A stretch of DNA of 64,000 bases from Gemmatimonadota bacterium (GCA_009841265.1 VXMB01000014.1:62001-126000); one strand, 5' to 3'; positions 24,179 to 34,080 are shown, counted from the stretch's first letter. Notes: generated from the letters alone by a model not told the origin. Program-made: numbers and translations.

Positions 24179-26743
24179 TCAGCTCCCGTACAACGCGTTG
24201 AAGAGCAGCTTGAAGGTGCCGTGGGTCTGGTTGCGGAAATTGACCTGGAACCCGTAGAGTACGATGCGTCCTTCGCCGTGGCGCACACTGATCATGGCGG
24301 GCTTGCCGGCGATGTGTTCCTCGCCGATCAGCCACCCGCTCTCGAGCAGGTTATTTTCGGGATAGCCGGCGACCACCTCGTACCGGTCGTTGAAGTGTGA
24401 CGGGTTGATCGAATACACGGGACTGCCGCGGTGCATGGCCAGGGCCCGCTCCGGCATTCCGTATCCCAGTCGGTGGGTGTTGTCGACCCGGATCCGCAGC
24501 ATGGAACCGGGGCAGAAGAACGCGCTTTCCGGCAGTCCGGCCGTTACGTCGGTGATATGGAGGCCGAACTTCTCGATGGGAAGCTGGCACGCGCGGCCGA
24601 CGGCCACGAGCGTACCGCCTTTCTCCACGAAGGTGCCGATGGCCTCGATTTCCGATTCACCCAGGGCGCTGCGGTACTTTTCGGGCTGGGGCACGGTCTT
24701 CAGGCGTCTTTCGATCTCCTGTTCCGTGCCGGCCATCATGTCCATCGTGTCGTCGGGCAGGATGAACGCGTCGCAGAGGTCGCTTAGATCGCCTTGGATA
24801 TCGGCGTCCCGTACGGAGCGATAGGAAAAACCCGACTGTTCCAGCGTCATGCGGGTCCAGCCTTCGGGCATGTTGCCGCCCCAGTACCGCTGGTACATGG
24901 CGATGCGCGGCGGCCCGACGGGTTCGCCTTCCACCGGTGCTTCGAGGCGGTACCCGGCGGCGCCGGCAGCCCGAACGATTTCCTCGGACATCGCCTGGTC
25001 GATCCCGCTGACGATAAAGGCGCCGGGCGGCAAGGGTGGAATGGTCGACATGCCTTGGCCGCCCACGGAAAGGGAACCGGTGGCACGGCAGACTTCCGCA
25101 CCCGCATCGAGAGCCGCGTTGACCGCGGCGAAGGCGGCGTTAAAACGGGGGTCGATGGCCATGCCGTGCGCGCCGTCGCCGGTCACCGCACCGTTCGCCG
25201 GCGCCGGTTCGGTCACGACGTCCAGGTTCAGGGCATCCTCGTCCAGGGCGGCGTGGGGCACTTCCGCCGGTTCCGCGCGGACGCCCATCATCTCCGCCAA
25301 CGTGTCCGTCGTCGTGTCGAAGATCCTGGTGGGCGAGCCGTCGGCCTTGCGCGCCCAGGCGTCGTCCGGCCAGAATGTCTGCTCCAGCAGCGTCTTGATC
25401 ACGCCGCGCTTGGGCTGGGCGTTGGATATGAACCAGGTACCCGCGGGATAGACCCTGCTTCCCACCGTCGCCCGGGTCCGGGTGCGCTGCACGTCGATGC
25501 CCTGGCGAAGCAGGGCGTTCACCAGGTGGGTCACGACGGCCGGATCGTGCTGGTCCGGGCGGATGAAGAAACCCGCGGAATCGTCATCCCGGCCCCTCTG
25601 GGTCTGGTGCAGGGCCTTCTGCACGGCGTTACGCAGCACCGTTTCCCGGCACCGGGCCGCAATGTCCATGATTCCCATGGCGGCGACGAGCTGCTGGTCC
25701 ACCATGTCGCGCAACCGCCACCAGCCCCCCGGCCACGGATTCGGGAAATTGGTCTGCGGCTTGTAATGGGGCAGTGTGTGCAGGGTGTTTCCGTCCTCGC
25801 CCCTGAGCTGATGGGGATGCACGTAGAGGGGACTGGCCAGTTTCGCCTGGGCCGTTTCGGAAAGCAGGCTCGCGATGTTGTGGTAGTTGCCGAGCCAGTG
25901 AAATCCCATATGGTACCAGGCTGGGAACATGGCGCCGCTGATGACGCCCTGGTGACCCGCTTCCTCCAGCTTGTAGACCATGTGTGCCCCGTACCAGTTG
26001 ATCTCGCGCCATACGAGCGGGTCGGCGTGGGGATGAATGGGTTCGCAATAGGGGCAGACGAACAGGCGGGGCTGATAGCCGCCCATTTCGTGGTGGTCCT
26101 GGAAGACGTGGGGATGCCAGTCCTGGAACATGATCCGGGCCATGTACTTCGATTCCACCAGGTTTAGCATGAAGGCGTCCCGGTTGTTGTCGTGTCCGCA
26201 GTACCGATGATACAGCCAGGGCAGGTCGCATCCCTCGTAGTCCGTGCCCAGGTGCTTGTTGTACCAGTCGGTCACCATGAGTTGCCCGTCGGGATTGAAG
26301 CAGGGCACCATCAGGAAGATTACGTTTTCCAGGATGTGCTTCGTGGCCTCGTCTTCGCCCGTCACCAGGTTGTAGGCAAGCTGGGGCGCCATCTGCGTCG
26401 CGGCGATTTCATTGGCGTGGAGGCTCATGGACTGGCAGACGATGACCTTGCCTTCCTGTACCAAGCCGTCGATTTCGGTATCGGAAAGGCCCCTCGGATC
26501 GGCGATCCGCCCGTTGACCTCCCGAAGCTCCTCCAGCCTGGCCTGGTTTTCCGCGGAGGTGATGATGGCCATCAGGAAGGGGTTACCCTCCGTCGTGGGA
26601 CCCAGGTTGACCACGCGGATGTCCTCGCTCTGCTGGTTCAGCAGGTAGAAATACTCCGCGATGCGGTCCCAGCGGGCCATCTTGCGGTCGTCGCCGAGCC
26701 GGAAGCCGAAAAAGGATTCCGGCCGCTCAACGCGATCGGCCAT
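24179..26743 (-). CDS. M14 zinc carboxypeptidase-like protein, 854 residues, no signal peptide
   Basis: Strong GGAGGAG ribosome site before ATG 26743. The zinc motif is HANE (residues 109-112, HxxE) and a His pair near 217-218 (FQDHHEMGGYQPR) is the likely third ligand. NPDGQLMVTDWYNKH and NNRDAFMLNLVE are family-typical substrate-pocket segments. The C-terminal half is much longer than a simple M14 enzyme and ends in a glutaminase/GATase1-like fold (GGTLVAVGRACQLP, GEGRIVLYGFQVNFR). No export signal is visible, so it may act in the cytoplasm, unlike most M14 peptidases. Substrate unknown. Confidence 0.85.
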   Translation of the reverse strand: MADRVERPESFFGFRLGDDRKMARWDRIAEYFYLLNQQSEDIRVVNLGPTTEGNPFLMAIITSAENQARLEELREVNGRIADPRGLSDTEIDGLVQEGKVIVCQSMSLHANEIAATQMAPQLAYNLVTGEDEATKHILENVIFLMVPCFNPDGQLMVTDWYNKHLGTDYEGCDLPWLYHRYCGHDNNRDAFMLNLVESKYMARIMFQDWHPHVFQDHHEMGGYQPRLFVCPYCEPIHPHADPLVWREINWYGAHMVYKLEEAGHQGVISGAMFPAWYHMGFHWLGNYHNIASLLSETAQAKLASPLYVHPHQLRGEDGNTLHTLPHYKPQTNFPNPWPGGWWRLRDMVDQQLVAAMGIMDIAARCRETVLRNAVQKALHQTQRGRDDDSAGFFIRPDQHDPAVVTHLVNALLRQGIDVQRTRTRATVGSRVYPAGTWFISNAQPKRGVIKTLLEQTFWPDDAWARKADGSPTRIFDTTTDTLAEMMGVRAEPAEVPHAALDEDALNLDVVTEPAPANGAVTGDGAHGMAIDPRFNAAFAAVNAALDAGAEVCRATGSLSVGGQGMSTIPPLPPGAFIVSGIDQAMSEEIVRAAGAAGYRLEAPVEGEPVGPPRIAMYQRYWGGNMPEGWTRMTLEQSGFSYRSVRDADIQGDLSDLCDAFILPDDTMDMMAGTEQEIERRLKTVPQPEKYRSALGESEIEAIGTFVEKGGTLVAVGRACQLPIEKFGLHITDVTAGLPESAFFCPGSMLRIRVDNTHRLGYGMPERALAMHRGSPVYSINPSHFNDRYEVVAGYPENNLLESGWLIGEEHIAGKPAMISVRHGEGRIVLYGFQVNFRNQTHGTFKLLFNALYGS

Positions 26744-26798
26744 GAAGCGCTCCTCCTGTCCGAGGTTGTCCTGTCCGTTACTGTCCTGTCGGTGCGGC

Positions 26799-27467
26799 CT
26801 ACCTGGTCTTTCGCTCCACCCTGGTGATCACGACCGGCGGCGTGAGACGCTGGTTTTCGCGGGGGGACATCTGGATCTTCCGGATGACGTCCATGCCCCG
26901 GGTCACGCGGCCGAAGGCGGCGAATCCCTGCCTGTCCGGGTTGCGTTTGCCGCCGAAATCCAGTTCGGGCTGGTCGCCGATGCAGAAAAAGAACCCGGAG
27001 GTCGCCGTGTCGGGCCCCATGCGCGCCATGGAGATGACCCCGTCGACGTGCTTCAGTCCGGTCGCGGAGGTCCGTTCGAGGGAAATCGGATCGAATCCGC
27101 TGTTGGGCGGATAGCTGTCGTCCCGGTAATCGGGGTTTACGGCGCCCTGTATCACCTCGATTTTCACGTCGTTGTTCGGCTGGTTGTCCATGGTCACTGT
27201 CCGGTGGAACACCCCGCCGTTGTACTGTCCGGCATCCACGTACCGCATGAAATTCGCCACGGTAACCGGTGCCCGGGCCGGGTCGAGGACGATTTCGATG
27301 GTCCCCGCTTCCGTGGTCATCTCCAGGGTGATTTCCTCTTCCTGGGCGTGGACCTGGCCGCCCGATCCGCCCGGGATGGCAGGGCCGCCCGGTCCGCCGA
27401 TGAGACCGTAGAGCAGCAGCCCGGCCAGGATGCGTTTCGTTCCAGTCACCGGATTTCTCATGAGCAT
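26799..27467 (-). CDS. Exported cyclophilin-type peptidyl-prolyl isomerase
   Basis: About 222 residues from ATG 27467 (27461 also possible). A signal peptide with a Gly/Pro-rich tail ends near VHAQ. The cyclophilin domain follows: EAGTIEIVLDPARAPVTVANFMRYVD, GVFHRTVTMDNQPN, GVISMARMGPDTATSGFFFCIGDQPELDFGG (written in part) and FGRVTRGMDVIRKI. Conserved Phe-His-Arg and the SxFFIC-type segment are present. It likely assists protein folding in the periplasm. The gene is divergent from tonB across a 326-bp interval. Confidence 0.9.
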   Translation of the reverse strand: MLMRNPVTGTKRILAGLLLYGLIGGPGGPAIPGGSGGQVHAQEEEITLEMTTEAGTIEIVLDPARAPVTVANFMRYVDAGQYNGGVFHRTVTMDNQPNNDVKIEVIQGAVNPDYRDDSYPPNSGFDPISLERTSATGLKHVDGVISMARMGPDTATSGFFFCIGDQPELDFGGKRNPDRQGFAAFGRVTRGMDVIRKIQMSPRENQRLTPPVVITRVERKTR

Positions 27468-27793
27468 GATCCCCGTCCGATAAACGGCATCACGGCCACC
27501 CGTGACGCCCGGTCCGGATGACCGTGGGATGAACACTGTCGTGAATACGTGGAAACAGCAGCGGATACCGGTTCACCCGGCAAGGCGGGACGAACCTCAA
27601 AACGTATGGCATGATGAAACCGGGGTGGGTCCCTGTCAAGCGTTTTATGGTTGCAGTCAATGGGGTTCCGGCACCCTGTCGACACGGGCAAAAACCTTGA
27701 CAGTACGACAGGCGCGGTGGAACTTATGAGCATAAATCGAGCCGTCAGTTTTCTCCCGTCGGGCCTTCGTGGCCGGCCCCGAGATGACCTCCC

Positions 27794-28714
27794 ATGAACA
27801 GGCGATTTGAACGGCCAGCACGGTCCGAACGGACCGCATGGTTCGCATGGTTCGCGTGGCCCGCACAGTACGCAAACCGGATCGGACGATACCTGGATCG
27901 GTACGAGGTCGAGGATCTGGTTCCCCACCCTCTGAAGCGGTTCTCGCGCCGGTTTCTCGGCGCCGGAGTCTGGTTCGCCGCCTTCCTGCATTTCTTCGCC
28001 GCAGGTGGCATATACATCTACAGCCAGATCGACTTCGAGCCCATGGTGGAGCTTGAGATCCTGCCCTATCCCGATCACCTGATCGACCTCATCGATCCCG
28101 CCAGGCTGCTCACGTCGGAGCAGGGTGGTGGCCGCCCCGGACGGCTCGAGCCGCCGGAGGACCCCGGTGACGATATCATGAGCCAGGGCGTGCCCGTTCC
28201 CGTGGTCGTAGGGATACCCGAACCGATCGACGACAGCCTGATCGCCGAGGAGCACGAGATCGCTTCCCAGGAGGAGATGGAAAGGGCCGTGGCCGTCGCC
28301 ATGGATACCGATAGCGAACCCGGCGACGAGACCGGCATAGCAGGTTCGGGCGTCGCGGGAGGCGTCGAAGGGGGAAGCGGGAGCGGTGGTACGGGCGGCC
28401 TCGGCGAAGGGGGCGACGGCACCTGGAAATACGACACGCCGCCCATACCGCGCCGCCTCAACATGAGCATCTCCCGGAGGGAAATCCCGCGGAATCTGCG
28501 CCACGTGAAGGACAGCATCGTCCGGTTCGAGCTGCTGATCGATGAACAGGGGGAGGTCGTGGACGCCACCATGATCGAATCGACCGGGTACGCCGAGATC
28601 GACGATCTGCTGCTTCAGAAGATCTACGCTTCCAGATATCATCCCGCCACCTTGAGGCAGCAGCCGGTCAAGGCGTGGATCGCCGTAGGCTACGGCTACA
28701 AGGTCGGCAGATAA
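27794..28714 (+). CDS. tonB: TonB energy transducer
   Basis: A 306-residue TonB-like protein. A cytoplasmic basic N-terminus (residues 1-48) contains the short repeat AWFAWFAWPA, encoded by a GC-rich DNA repeat. One transmembrane helix spans about 55-77 (VWFAAFLHFFAAGGIYIY). A Glu/Gly/Pro-poor but acidic-Gly linker crosses the periplasm. The C-terminal TonB domain runs from about 217 (PPIPRRLNMSISRREIP) through DSIVRFELLIDEQGEVVDA and ends in YHPATLRQQPVKAWIAVGYGY. It transfers proton-motive energy to outer-membrane receptors. ExbB and ExbD are not nearby. A TTGACA at 27697-27702 could belong to its promoter. Confidence 0.87.
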   Translation: MNRRFERPARSERTAWFAWFAWPAQYANRIGRYLDRYEVEDLVPHPLKRFSRRFLGAGVWFAAFLHFFAAGGIYIYSQIDFEPMVELEILPYPDHLIDLIDPARLLTSEQGGGRPGRLEPPEDPGDDIMSQGVPVPVVVGIPEPIDDSLIAEEHEIASQEEMERAVAVAMDTDSEPGDETGIAGSGVAGGVEGGSGSGGTGGLGEGGDGTWKYDTPPIPRRLNMSISRREIPRNLRHVKDSIVRFELLIDEQGEVVDATMIESTGYAEIDDLLLQKIYASRYHPATLRQQPVKAWIAVGYGYKVGR

Positions 28715-28752
28715 TCCCGGTGTCCACAGCCGGCCGATAGAACCAGGATTCC

Positions 28753-29985
28753 ATGTCCCCATCCCTTTGTCTCATGATGTTCCTCCAGTTCTTCATCTGG
28801 GGGGCCTGGTTCACGACGATCGCCGTCTACATGAGCGCCCACGGGATGGGAGACCTGACCCACTGGCCCTACACGGTGAATCCGGTGGCCGCGATCATCT
28901 CCCCCTTCTTCCTGGGCCTGGTGGCGGACCGCTATTTCGCTCCGGAACGGATCCTCGGCTGGCTGCACATTCTCGCGGGCGGCGTCATGCTGCTCGTTCC
29001 CCGGGCCGTGGATTCGCCGCTCCTCTTCATCCTCCTCCTGCTGGCCTACAACATCTGCTACATGCCGACCCTGGGCTTGGTGAACGCCATCACGTTTCAC
29101 CGGGTCGAGGACCGGGAAGCACAGTATCCCCTGATCCGGGTGTTTGGCACGATCGGCTGGATCGCGGCGGGCCTCTTCATCAGCTTCGTCCTGGGGCTGT
29201 TCACGGGCGGGGTCATTCCCGAGGAGACGGCCTGGCCGCTCTATACGACGGGGGTCGCCGGCCTGGTCATGGGGCTGTACAGCTTCACGCTCGGCCGCAC
29301 GCCGCCGGCCGCCGCGGGGAGGAAGGCGTCGCTGCGGTCCGTGGTCGGGCTGGACGCCCTGCAGGAACTGGGAAGCCGGTCGTTCTACCTGTTCATCCTG
29401 AGCGCCCTGCTCCTCTGCATCCCGCTGGCCTTCTACTACAACTTCACGCAGATCTACCTCGGCGCGACGGGTTTCACGAACATCGCAGGCACCCAGACCC
29501 TGGGCCAGTTTTCCGAGGTCTTCCTGATGCTGTGCATGCCCTTCTTCTTCCGGCGGCTCGGCGTGAAGCGGATGCTGCTGATCGCCATGGCCGCCTGGAT
29601 CGTCCGGTACGGTCTGTTCTCCCTCGGCGCGCCGGACGCCCTGTGGACCCTGATCGTTACGGGGATCATCCTCCACGGCATCTGCTACGACTTCTTCTTC
29701 GTGACCGCCCACGTCTACATGGACCAGCAGGCGACGCCCGCGAACCGCGGACAGGCCCAGGGGCTGTTCGTCCTCGTTTCCAGCGGACTGGGGATGCTGA
29801 TCGGCGCCCAGATCGCCGGCCGGGTCTACAATGCCTTTCTCGGTTCGACGGGGAGCCTGAGCCTGTCGGACTGGCAGGTTTTCTGGATCCTGCCCGCCGC
29901 CCTGGTCATAGTGGTCCTGATCCTCTTCGCGGCAGGATTCAAAGAGGGAAAGAATCCGTCTGAGCAAAAGAGCCTCTCGGGGTAA
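28753..29985 (+). CDS. NupG-like nucleoside:proton symporter (MFS)
   Basis: A 410-residue protein with about 12 hydrophobic segments. The start FLQFFIWGAWFTTIAVYM and the loop SPFFLGLVADRYFAPERILG (MFS loop 2-3 variant) are hallmarks of the NupG/XapB nucleoside permease family. FYYNFTQIYLGATGF and HGICYDFFFVTAHVYMDQQ also match that family. It probably imports nucleosides with protons at the inner membrane. It follows tonB by 38 bp and may be cotranscribed. Substrate range is inferred from family only. Confidence 0.85.
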   Translation: MSPSLCLMMFLQFFIWGAWFTTIAVYMSAHGMGDLTHWPYTVNPVAAIISPFFLGLVADRYFAPERILGWLHILAGGVMLLVPRAVDSPLLFILLLLAYNICYMPTLGLVNAITFHRVEDREAQYPLIRVFGTIGWIAAGLFISFVLGLFTGGVIPEETAWPLYTTGVAGLVMGLYSFTLGRTPPAAAGRKASLRSVVGLDALQELGSRSFYLFILSALLLCIPLAFYYNFTQIYLGATGFTNIAGTQTLGQFSEVFLMLCMPFFFRRLGVKRMLLIAMAAWIVRYGLFSLGAPDALWTLIVTGIILHGICYDFFFVTAHVYMDQQATPANRGQAQGLFVLVSSGLGMLIGAQIAGRVYNAFLGSTGSLSLSDWQVFWILPAALVIVVLILFAAGFKEGKNPSEQKSLSG

Positions 29986-30094
29986 AACAGCCTGTCGGGG
30001 GGTACGAAGGGAAGTGGGGTGCGGCGGGTCGTGAACAGCGTCGGGCAGATGGGCCGGAATGCCGCGGTGCCGGGACGACGCGGGACCTATCGCG

Positions 30095-31471
30095 TCAGGC
30101 TTTCCGGAACCAGACCAGGTAAACAACGGCGCCCAGGCCCAGGCATCCCAGTCCGGGCAGCGCCTGCAGGAAGTTCTGGGTGACGACCGTCACCACCACC
30201 CATGCCACCACCACCAGGAACAGCACCGGCACGTAGGGATAGCCGGGGACTTTGTACGGCCGGCGGGCGTCCGGATGCTTGCGCCGGAGCACGATGAGGG
30301 CGAGGACGTTGAGCCCGTAGTACAGGTAGACGACGTAGACGAATGCGTTGATGATGGCCTGGAAGCCGCCCAGGAAGGTCCACACGAAACCCATGATCGA
30401 CACGGCCACGACGGCGCGGGACGGCGTCCGGTACCGGGGGTGGACGTGGGTGAACCACTTGAAGAACAGGCCCGCTCTCGCCATGGCGTAGGGGATCCGC
30501 GGGGTGATGATCATGGTGCCGTTCATGGTGCCGAAGGTCGAGATCATGACGGCCGCCGAGATCAGCGACGCGCCCACGGGGCCGATCAGCCGGCTCGCCG
30601 CGTCGGCCGCCACGCGCTCGGAGGCCGCGATCTCGCCGATGCTCAGGACGTACAGGTAGGACCAGTTGACCGCGAGGTATACGAGCGTGCAAAGGCCCAG
30701 GCCGAAGAAGATCACCCGGGGCAGGATACGCTGGGGATCCTTCACTTCGCCCACGACCATGTTGGTGTTGACCCAGCCCTGGTAGGCGAAGAGCCCGCCG
30801 ATCATCGCAGGTCCGAGCACGGCCAGGATGCTAAAGTCGATGTCCGGCGGCACCAGCGGCATGAAATGTTCGCTGTTTCCGCCGATCCAGGCGGCCAGCA
30901 GCGCCAGGCCGACCAGGGCCGTTACCTTGGCGAAGGTGGTCAGGTTCATCACCAGTCCGCCGAAACGGACGCCGACATAATTGACGTAGCAGAGGAACAG
31001 GATCAGCGCCCAGACGGCGACCTGCTGGGAAGAGATGTTCAGGGGGCCGAGTTCCAGCACGGTGATCTGGGACGAGATCGCCGGGATGAAATACCCCATG
31101 TAGCTGGTGCATATAGCGCCGATGGCGGCCATGCCGGCGCTCTGGAGCAGCACGAATTCCACCCATCCGTAGAGAAAGGCCACGATGGGCGGGAAGGCCT
31201 CGTTGAGGTAGACGAACTGCCCGCCGCTCCGGGGCATCATGGTGCCGAGCTCGGCGAAACACAGGGCTCCGGCGAAGCCCAACGCCCCGCCCAGGATCCA
31301 CACCAGTAGGAACAGGCCGGGGTTGCCGAGCTGCTGGGCGATGCCCGCCGGCGCGCCGAAGATGCCGGAACCGATAATGCCGCCGACGATGATGGTCGTG
31401 GCGGATACCACGCCCAGATCGCGTCTGAGTTCGGTTTCGAGCTGGAAAGGACTGGATGAATCGGGTTTCAC
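30095..31471 (-). CDS. APC-family amino acid permease
   Basis: A 458-residue transporter with 12 predicted transmembrane helices starting at GTG 31471. The first helix has the substrate motif VGGIIGSGIFGAPAGIAQQLG, the typical GxGIFG of the amino acid-polyamine-organocation family, LAT-like group. Other landmarks: GALCFAELGTMMPRSGGQFVYLNEAF and FAYQGWVNTNMVVGEVKDPQRILPR. Those are diagnostic for the LAT/cationic exchanger branch. Predicted inner-membrane uptake or exchange of amino acids; which ones cannot be said. Confidence 0.9.
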   Translation of the reverse strand: MKPDSSSPFQLETELRRDLGVVSATTIIVGGIIGSGIFGAPAGIAQQLGNPGLFLLVWILGGALGFAGALCFAELGTMMPRSGGQFVYLNEAFPPIVAFLYGWVEFVLLQSAGMAAIGAICTSYMGYFIPAISSQITVLELGPLNISSQQVAVWALILFLCYVNYVGVRFGGLVMNLTTFAKVTALVGLALLAAWIGGNSEHFMPLVPPDIDFSILAVLGPAMIGGLFAYQGWVNTNMVVGEVKDPQRILPRVIFFGLGLCTLVYLAVNWSYLYVLSIGEIAASERVAADAASRLIGPVGASLISAAVMISTFGTMNGTMIITPRIPYAMARAGLFFKWFTHVHPRYRTPSRAVVAVSIMGFVWTFLGGFQAIINAFVYVVYLYYGLNVLALIVLRRKHPDARRPYKVPGYPYVPVLFLVVVAWVVVTVVTQNFLQALPGLGCLGLGAVVYLVWFRKA

Positions 31472-31700
31472 GGAAAAGAAGATACCATCCGATGGAAAAG
31501 GTACGCCACAGTTTTATTCCCGGCGGGCCACGGCCGGCGGGCCGGGTGCGTGCCCACCTTGCCGCTTGACAAGCGTCCCGGCAGATACCTACCTTTCGCA
31601 GGATACCCACACCGCTTATCCACACCTTAAGATCCGGATCACCGCAAATGCACTCGAGATACACTATCCATGAACCAGCGTATCGTCACGGCCGCCTATA

Positions 31701-31710
31701 CACACGTGTG
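31701..31710. promoter_or_regulatory. Perfect 10-bp palindrome upstream of the first LacI gene
   Basis: CACACGTGTG lies 68-78 bp before the chosen GTG start of the first LacI-family gene, in the 277-bp divergent interval with the amino acid permease. A TTGACA box stands at 31566-31571 but no convincing -10 follows. Operator role is inference. Confidence 0.35.
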
Positions 31711-31778
31711 CGCTGGATGGACAAGGCATTGACTCAGCCCGCCGTAGTGTGCCGCGCACAGCCACGGGAGCCAGACCC

Positions 31779-32822
31779 GTGAGGAACAGGCCGGTCACGA
31801 TCAAGGACATCGCCAGGCGGCTGGGCATTTCGTACTCCACGGTCTCCCGGGCACTGTCTCCCCGCATGTCCCACCTTGTAAAGGAACAGACACGTCTGCT
31901 CGTGAGGCGGACCGCGGCGGAGATGGACTATTCGCCCAATCTCCTGGCCCAGGCTTTCGTGCAGGGTACGGAAGGCGTCCTGGGGCTGGTGACCAACCGG
32001 ATCGGCCAGGAATTCACCGGCAGGCAGATCGACCACCTGGTGCAGGCCGCCGCTCGAGAAGGTTATCAGGTGCTGGTCGCGGCGGTCTCGAGCCGGACCG
32101 CATCTTCCGGGAAAACGGAAAGTGCCGAACGGTCCGCACAGGCCCAACAGATCGATCAGTTCATGCATCTGAAGGCCCGCGACGTAGACGGCATCCTGGT
32201 CCAGGCCCTGGGCGATGAAAGCGAGTCGGCCCGGATCGTCCATTCCGCGGGAGGCAAACTGCCCGTCGCGGCCTTTGGATACGCCGTCGACGATGTTTCG
32301 AGTGTTCTCCTGAACCCGGCCCCGGGCATGCAGGCGGTCACCGAGCATCTAATCGGGCTCGGCCATGAACGGATCTGTTTCCTGGGCGAAGACCCGATCG
32401 GCTCGGGCGGTCCTCGGTCCCATGTAAAGGGCTACCGCAGCGCGATGCGCAGGCACGGACTGACGCCTCGTATCGTTCCTGTCGATTCCGGAAGCGCCCG
32501 GTCCGGATACAACCTGGGCAGGGCGCTGCACGGCCGGTATACGGCCATTGCATGTTGCTCTGACTACACGGCCCTCGGCGTCTGCAGGGGACTGATCGAA
32601 TCCGGCGTGCGGGTTCCCGGCGACATGGCGGTAACCGGATTCGGAAACGGCGAGGTCTCGGCTTACGTCAGGCCATCCCTGACTACGCTATCCATCCCGT
32701 TCGAGGATATGGCCGCCCGGGCGGTACAGGACATCCTTCACCAGATCCGCGGCCGCCCCGGCCCGCGGCGAAGCGTCTTCACACCCCATCTTTCCGTCCG
32801 GGAATCCTGCGGCGCGGGATAA
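31779..32822 (+). CDS. LacI-family transcriptional regulator (paralogue 1)
   Basis: A 347-residue regulator. I chose the GTG at 31779 because GGGAG at 31766-31770 precedes it; a GTG at 31749 would add ten residues. The helix-turn-helix and hinge are VTIKDIARRLGISYSTVSRALS with YSPNLLAQAF after it. The periplasmic-binding-protein-like domain runs to the end, with GVLGLVTNRIGQEF and VTEHLIGLGHERICFLGE. The C-terminus LSVRESCGAG is shared with the other two paralogues. The ligand pocket cannot be read for a specific sugar. The adjacent genes give no regulated transporter. Confidence 0.9.
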   Translation: MRNRPVTIKDIARRLGISYSTVSRALSPRMSHLVKEQTRLLVRRTAAEMDYSPNLLAQAFVQGTEGVLGLVTNRIGQEFTGRQIDHLVQAAAREGYQVLVAAVSSRTASSGKTESAERSAQAQQIDQFMHLKARDVDGILVQALGDESESARIVHSAGGKLPVAAFGYAVDDVSSVLLNPAPGMQAVTEHLIGLGHERICFLGEDPIGSGGPRSHVKGYRSAMRRHGLTPRIVPVDSGSARSGYNLGRALHGRYTAIACCSDYTALGVCRGLIESGVRVPGDMAVTGFGNGEVSAYVRPSLTTLSIPFEDMAARAVQDILHQIRGRPGPRRSVFTPHLSVRESCGAG

Positions 32823-32843
32823 GACCACACAGAAAAAACCGAT

Positions 32844-32886
32844 TGACACGTGCACCGGATCTGACCAGATTCGTTTTTGCAAACGT
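32844..32886 (+). promoter_or_regulatory. Putative promoter and LacI-type operator for paralogue 2
   Basis: TTGACA at 32844-32849 is followed after 17 bases by CAGATT (weak -10, 32867-32872). Immediately afterwards comes the inverted repeat CGTTT-TTGC-AAACG (32873-32886) where transcription would begin. LacI-family operators are often A/T-armed palindromes with a central CG or similar; autorepression by this protein is a reasonable inference. Confidence 0.45.
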
Positions 32887-32989
32887 GTGTAATACGCTGC
32901 TCAAATCAACAAAACGGGCGCCGGCCCCGGCCTTCAAACCGACAACCGGCTGCCCGGAACACGTCCGGGAAACCGGTGCGGAAGGGCCG

Positions 32990-34033
32990 ATGAGAAAGAA
33001 GCGGGTGACGATCAAGGACATCGCGAAAACACTGGGCGTCTCCCATACCACGGTTTCTCGCGCCCTGTCCCGGAACAAGTCGCACATGGTGAGCGAGGTA
33101 ACCCGCCGGCGAGTTGAACTGGTTGCCGAGGAGTTTTCCTACCGGCCCAACCTGATGGCCAAGGGATTTGCCACGGGAAAAACGGGTACGCTGGGCCTGC
33201 TGGCCGGCGAAAGCTACCAGGAGCAAGCGGGCACGCAGATCGAAAGCTTCCTGCGGGCCGCGGACGAACGGAACTACCGGCTCCTGGTGGGCATGTCCGC
33301 CGAATGGAGCGCCTTGTCCCCGGAGACCGGCCAGACCGCGCAGATGGAGCAGTTCATATCAAGCGGCATTGACGGACTCCTGATCCAGACCATGGGCGAC
33401 GAGGGAGAGTCGGAGCGTATCCTGTCCGCAGTCGACGACCGGGTGCCCGTGGTGACTTTTCACCATCCCGCCCAGGGCTTCCCCGGCGTGGTGCTGGACT
33501 ACGCGTCGGGATTCCACCGGGCAACGGAGCATCTGATCGCGCTGGGTCACCGGCGCATCGGGTTCCTCGGCGAGAACTGGGAAGGCCCCGGCCATGACGC
33601 CGCCCGGGGCCGGGGTTATTTCAAGGCCATGACCGAACACGGCCTCCACCCCGTTTGCCTGCCCGTCGGCCGCCAGCAGACGGAATCCGGCTATCGGCTG
33701 TCCAGGGAGGTAAAGGACCGGTTCACCGCCCTCCTGTGCTGCAGCGACTACACGGCCATCGGCGTATACCGCGGCCTGGGCGAATCGGGTATCCACGTGC
33801 CCGACGACGTGGCCGTCGTGGGCAGCGGTGATTCGGACGTATCGGCATTCGTGACGCCCGCGCTTACGACGCAGTCGACGCCCACCAGGGCTATCGCGCG
33901 CGCGGCGATGGAACTGATGGTGAAGATACTCGAAGGCCGGGAGGTGGCGTGTCAGATCGTGCTGGCGTCCAATCTGATCGTACGGGAATCCTGTGGATCC
34001 GGCGCCGTGGACCCCACCGCGATGCCGTGGTGA
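32990..34033 (+). CDS. LacI-family transcriptional regulator (paralogue 2)
   Basis: A 347-residue regulator from ATG 32990, with GGAAGGG just upstream. N-terminal DNA-binding region: VTIKDIAKTLGVSHTTVSRALS, then YRPNLMAKGFATGKTGTLGLL. The ligand-binding core continues with ATEHLIALGHRRIGFLGEN and DRFTALLCCSDYTAIGVYRGLGES. The tail reads LIVRESCGSG, like the neighbouring paralogues, so the genes probably arose by tandem duplication. Its own upstream region carries a promoter-plus-palindrome arrangement fitting autoregulation. No effector can be named. Confidence 0.92.
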   Translation: MRKKRVTIKDIAKTLGVSHTTVSRALSRNKSHMVSEVTRRRVELVAEEFSYRPNLMAKGFATGKTGTLGLLAGESYQEQAGTQIESFLRAADERNYRLLVGMSAEWSALSPETGQTAQMEQFISSGIDGLLIQTMGDEGESERILSAVDDRVPVVTFHHPAQGFPGVVLDYASGFHRATEHLIALGHRRIGFLGENWEGPGHDAARGRGYFKAMTEHGLHPVCLPVGRQQTESGYRLSREVKDRFTALLCCSDYTAIGVYRGLGESGIHVPDDVAVVGSGDSDVSAFVTPALTTQSTPTRAIARAAMELMVKILEGREVACQIVLASNLIVRESCGSGAVDPTAMPW

Positions 34034-34080
34034 CCCGCGCGGGGTCCGGGGTCTCGTCGCCGCCGTCCTTCCGGTCGCCG

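Noticed and set aside
27458..28762. A 434-codon frame opposite tonB
   Set aside because: Overlaps tonB over its whole length and reads as a mirror of its codons; TonB has recognisable domains.
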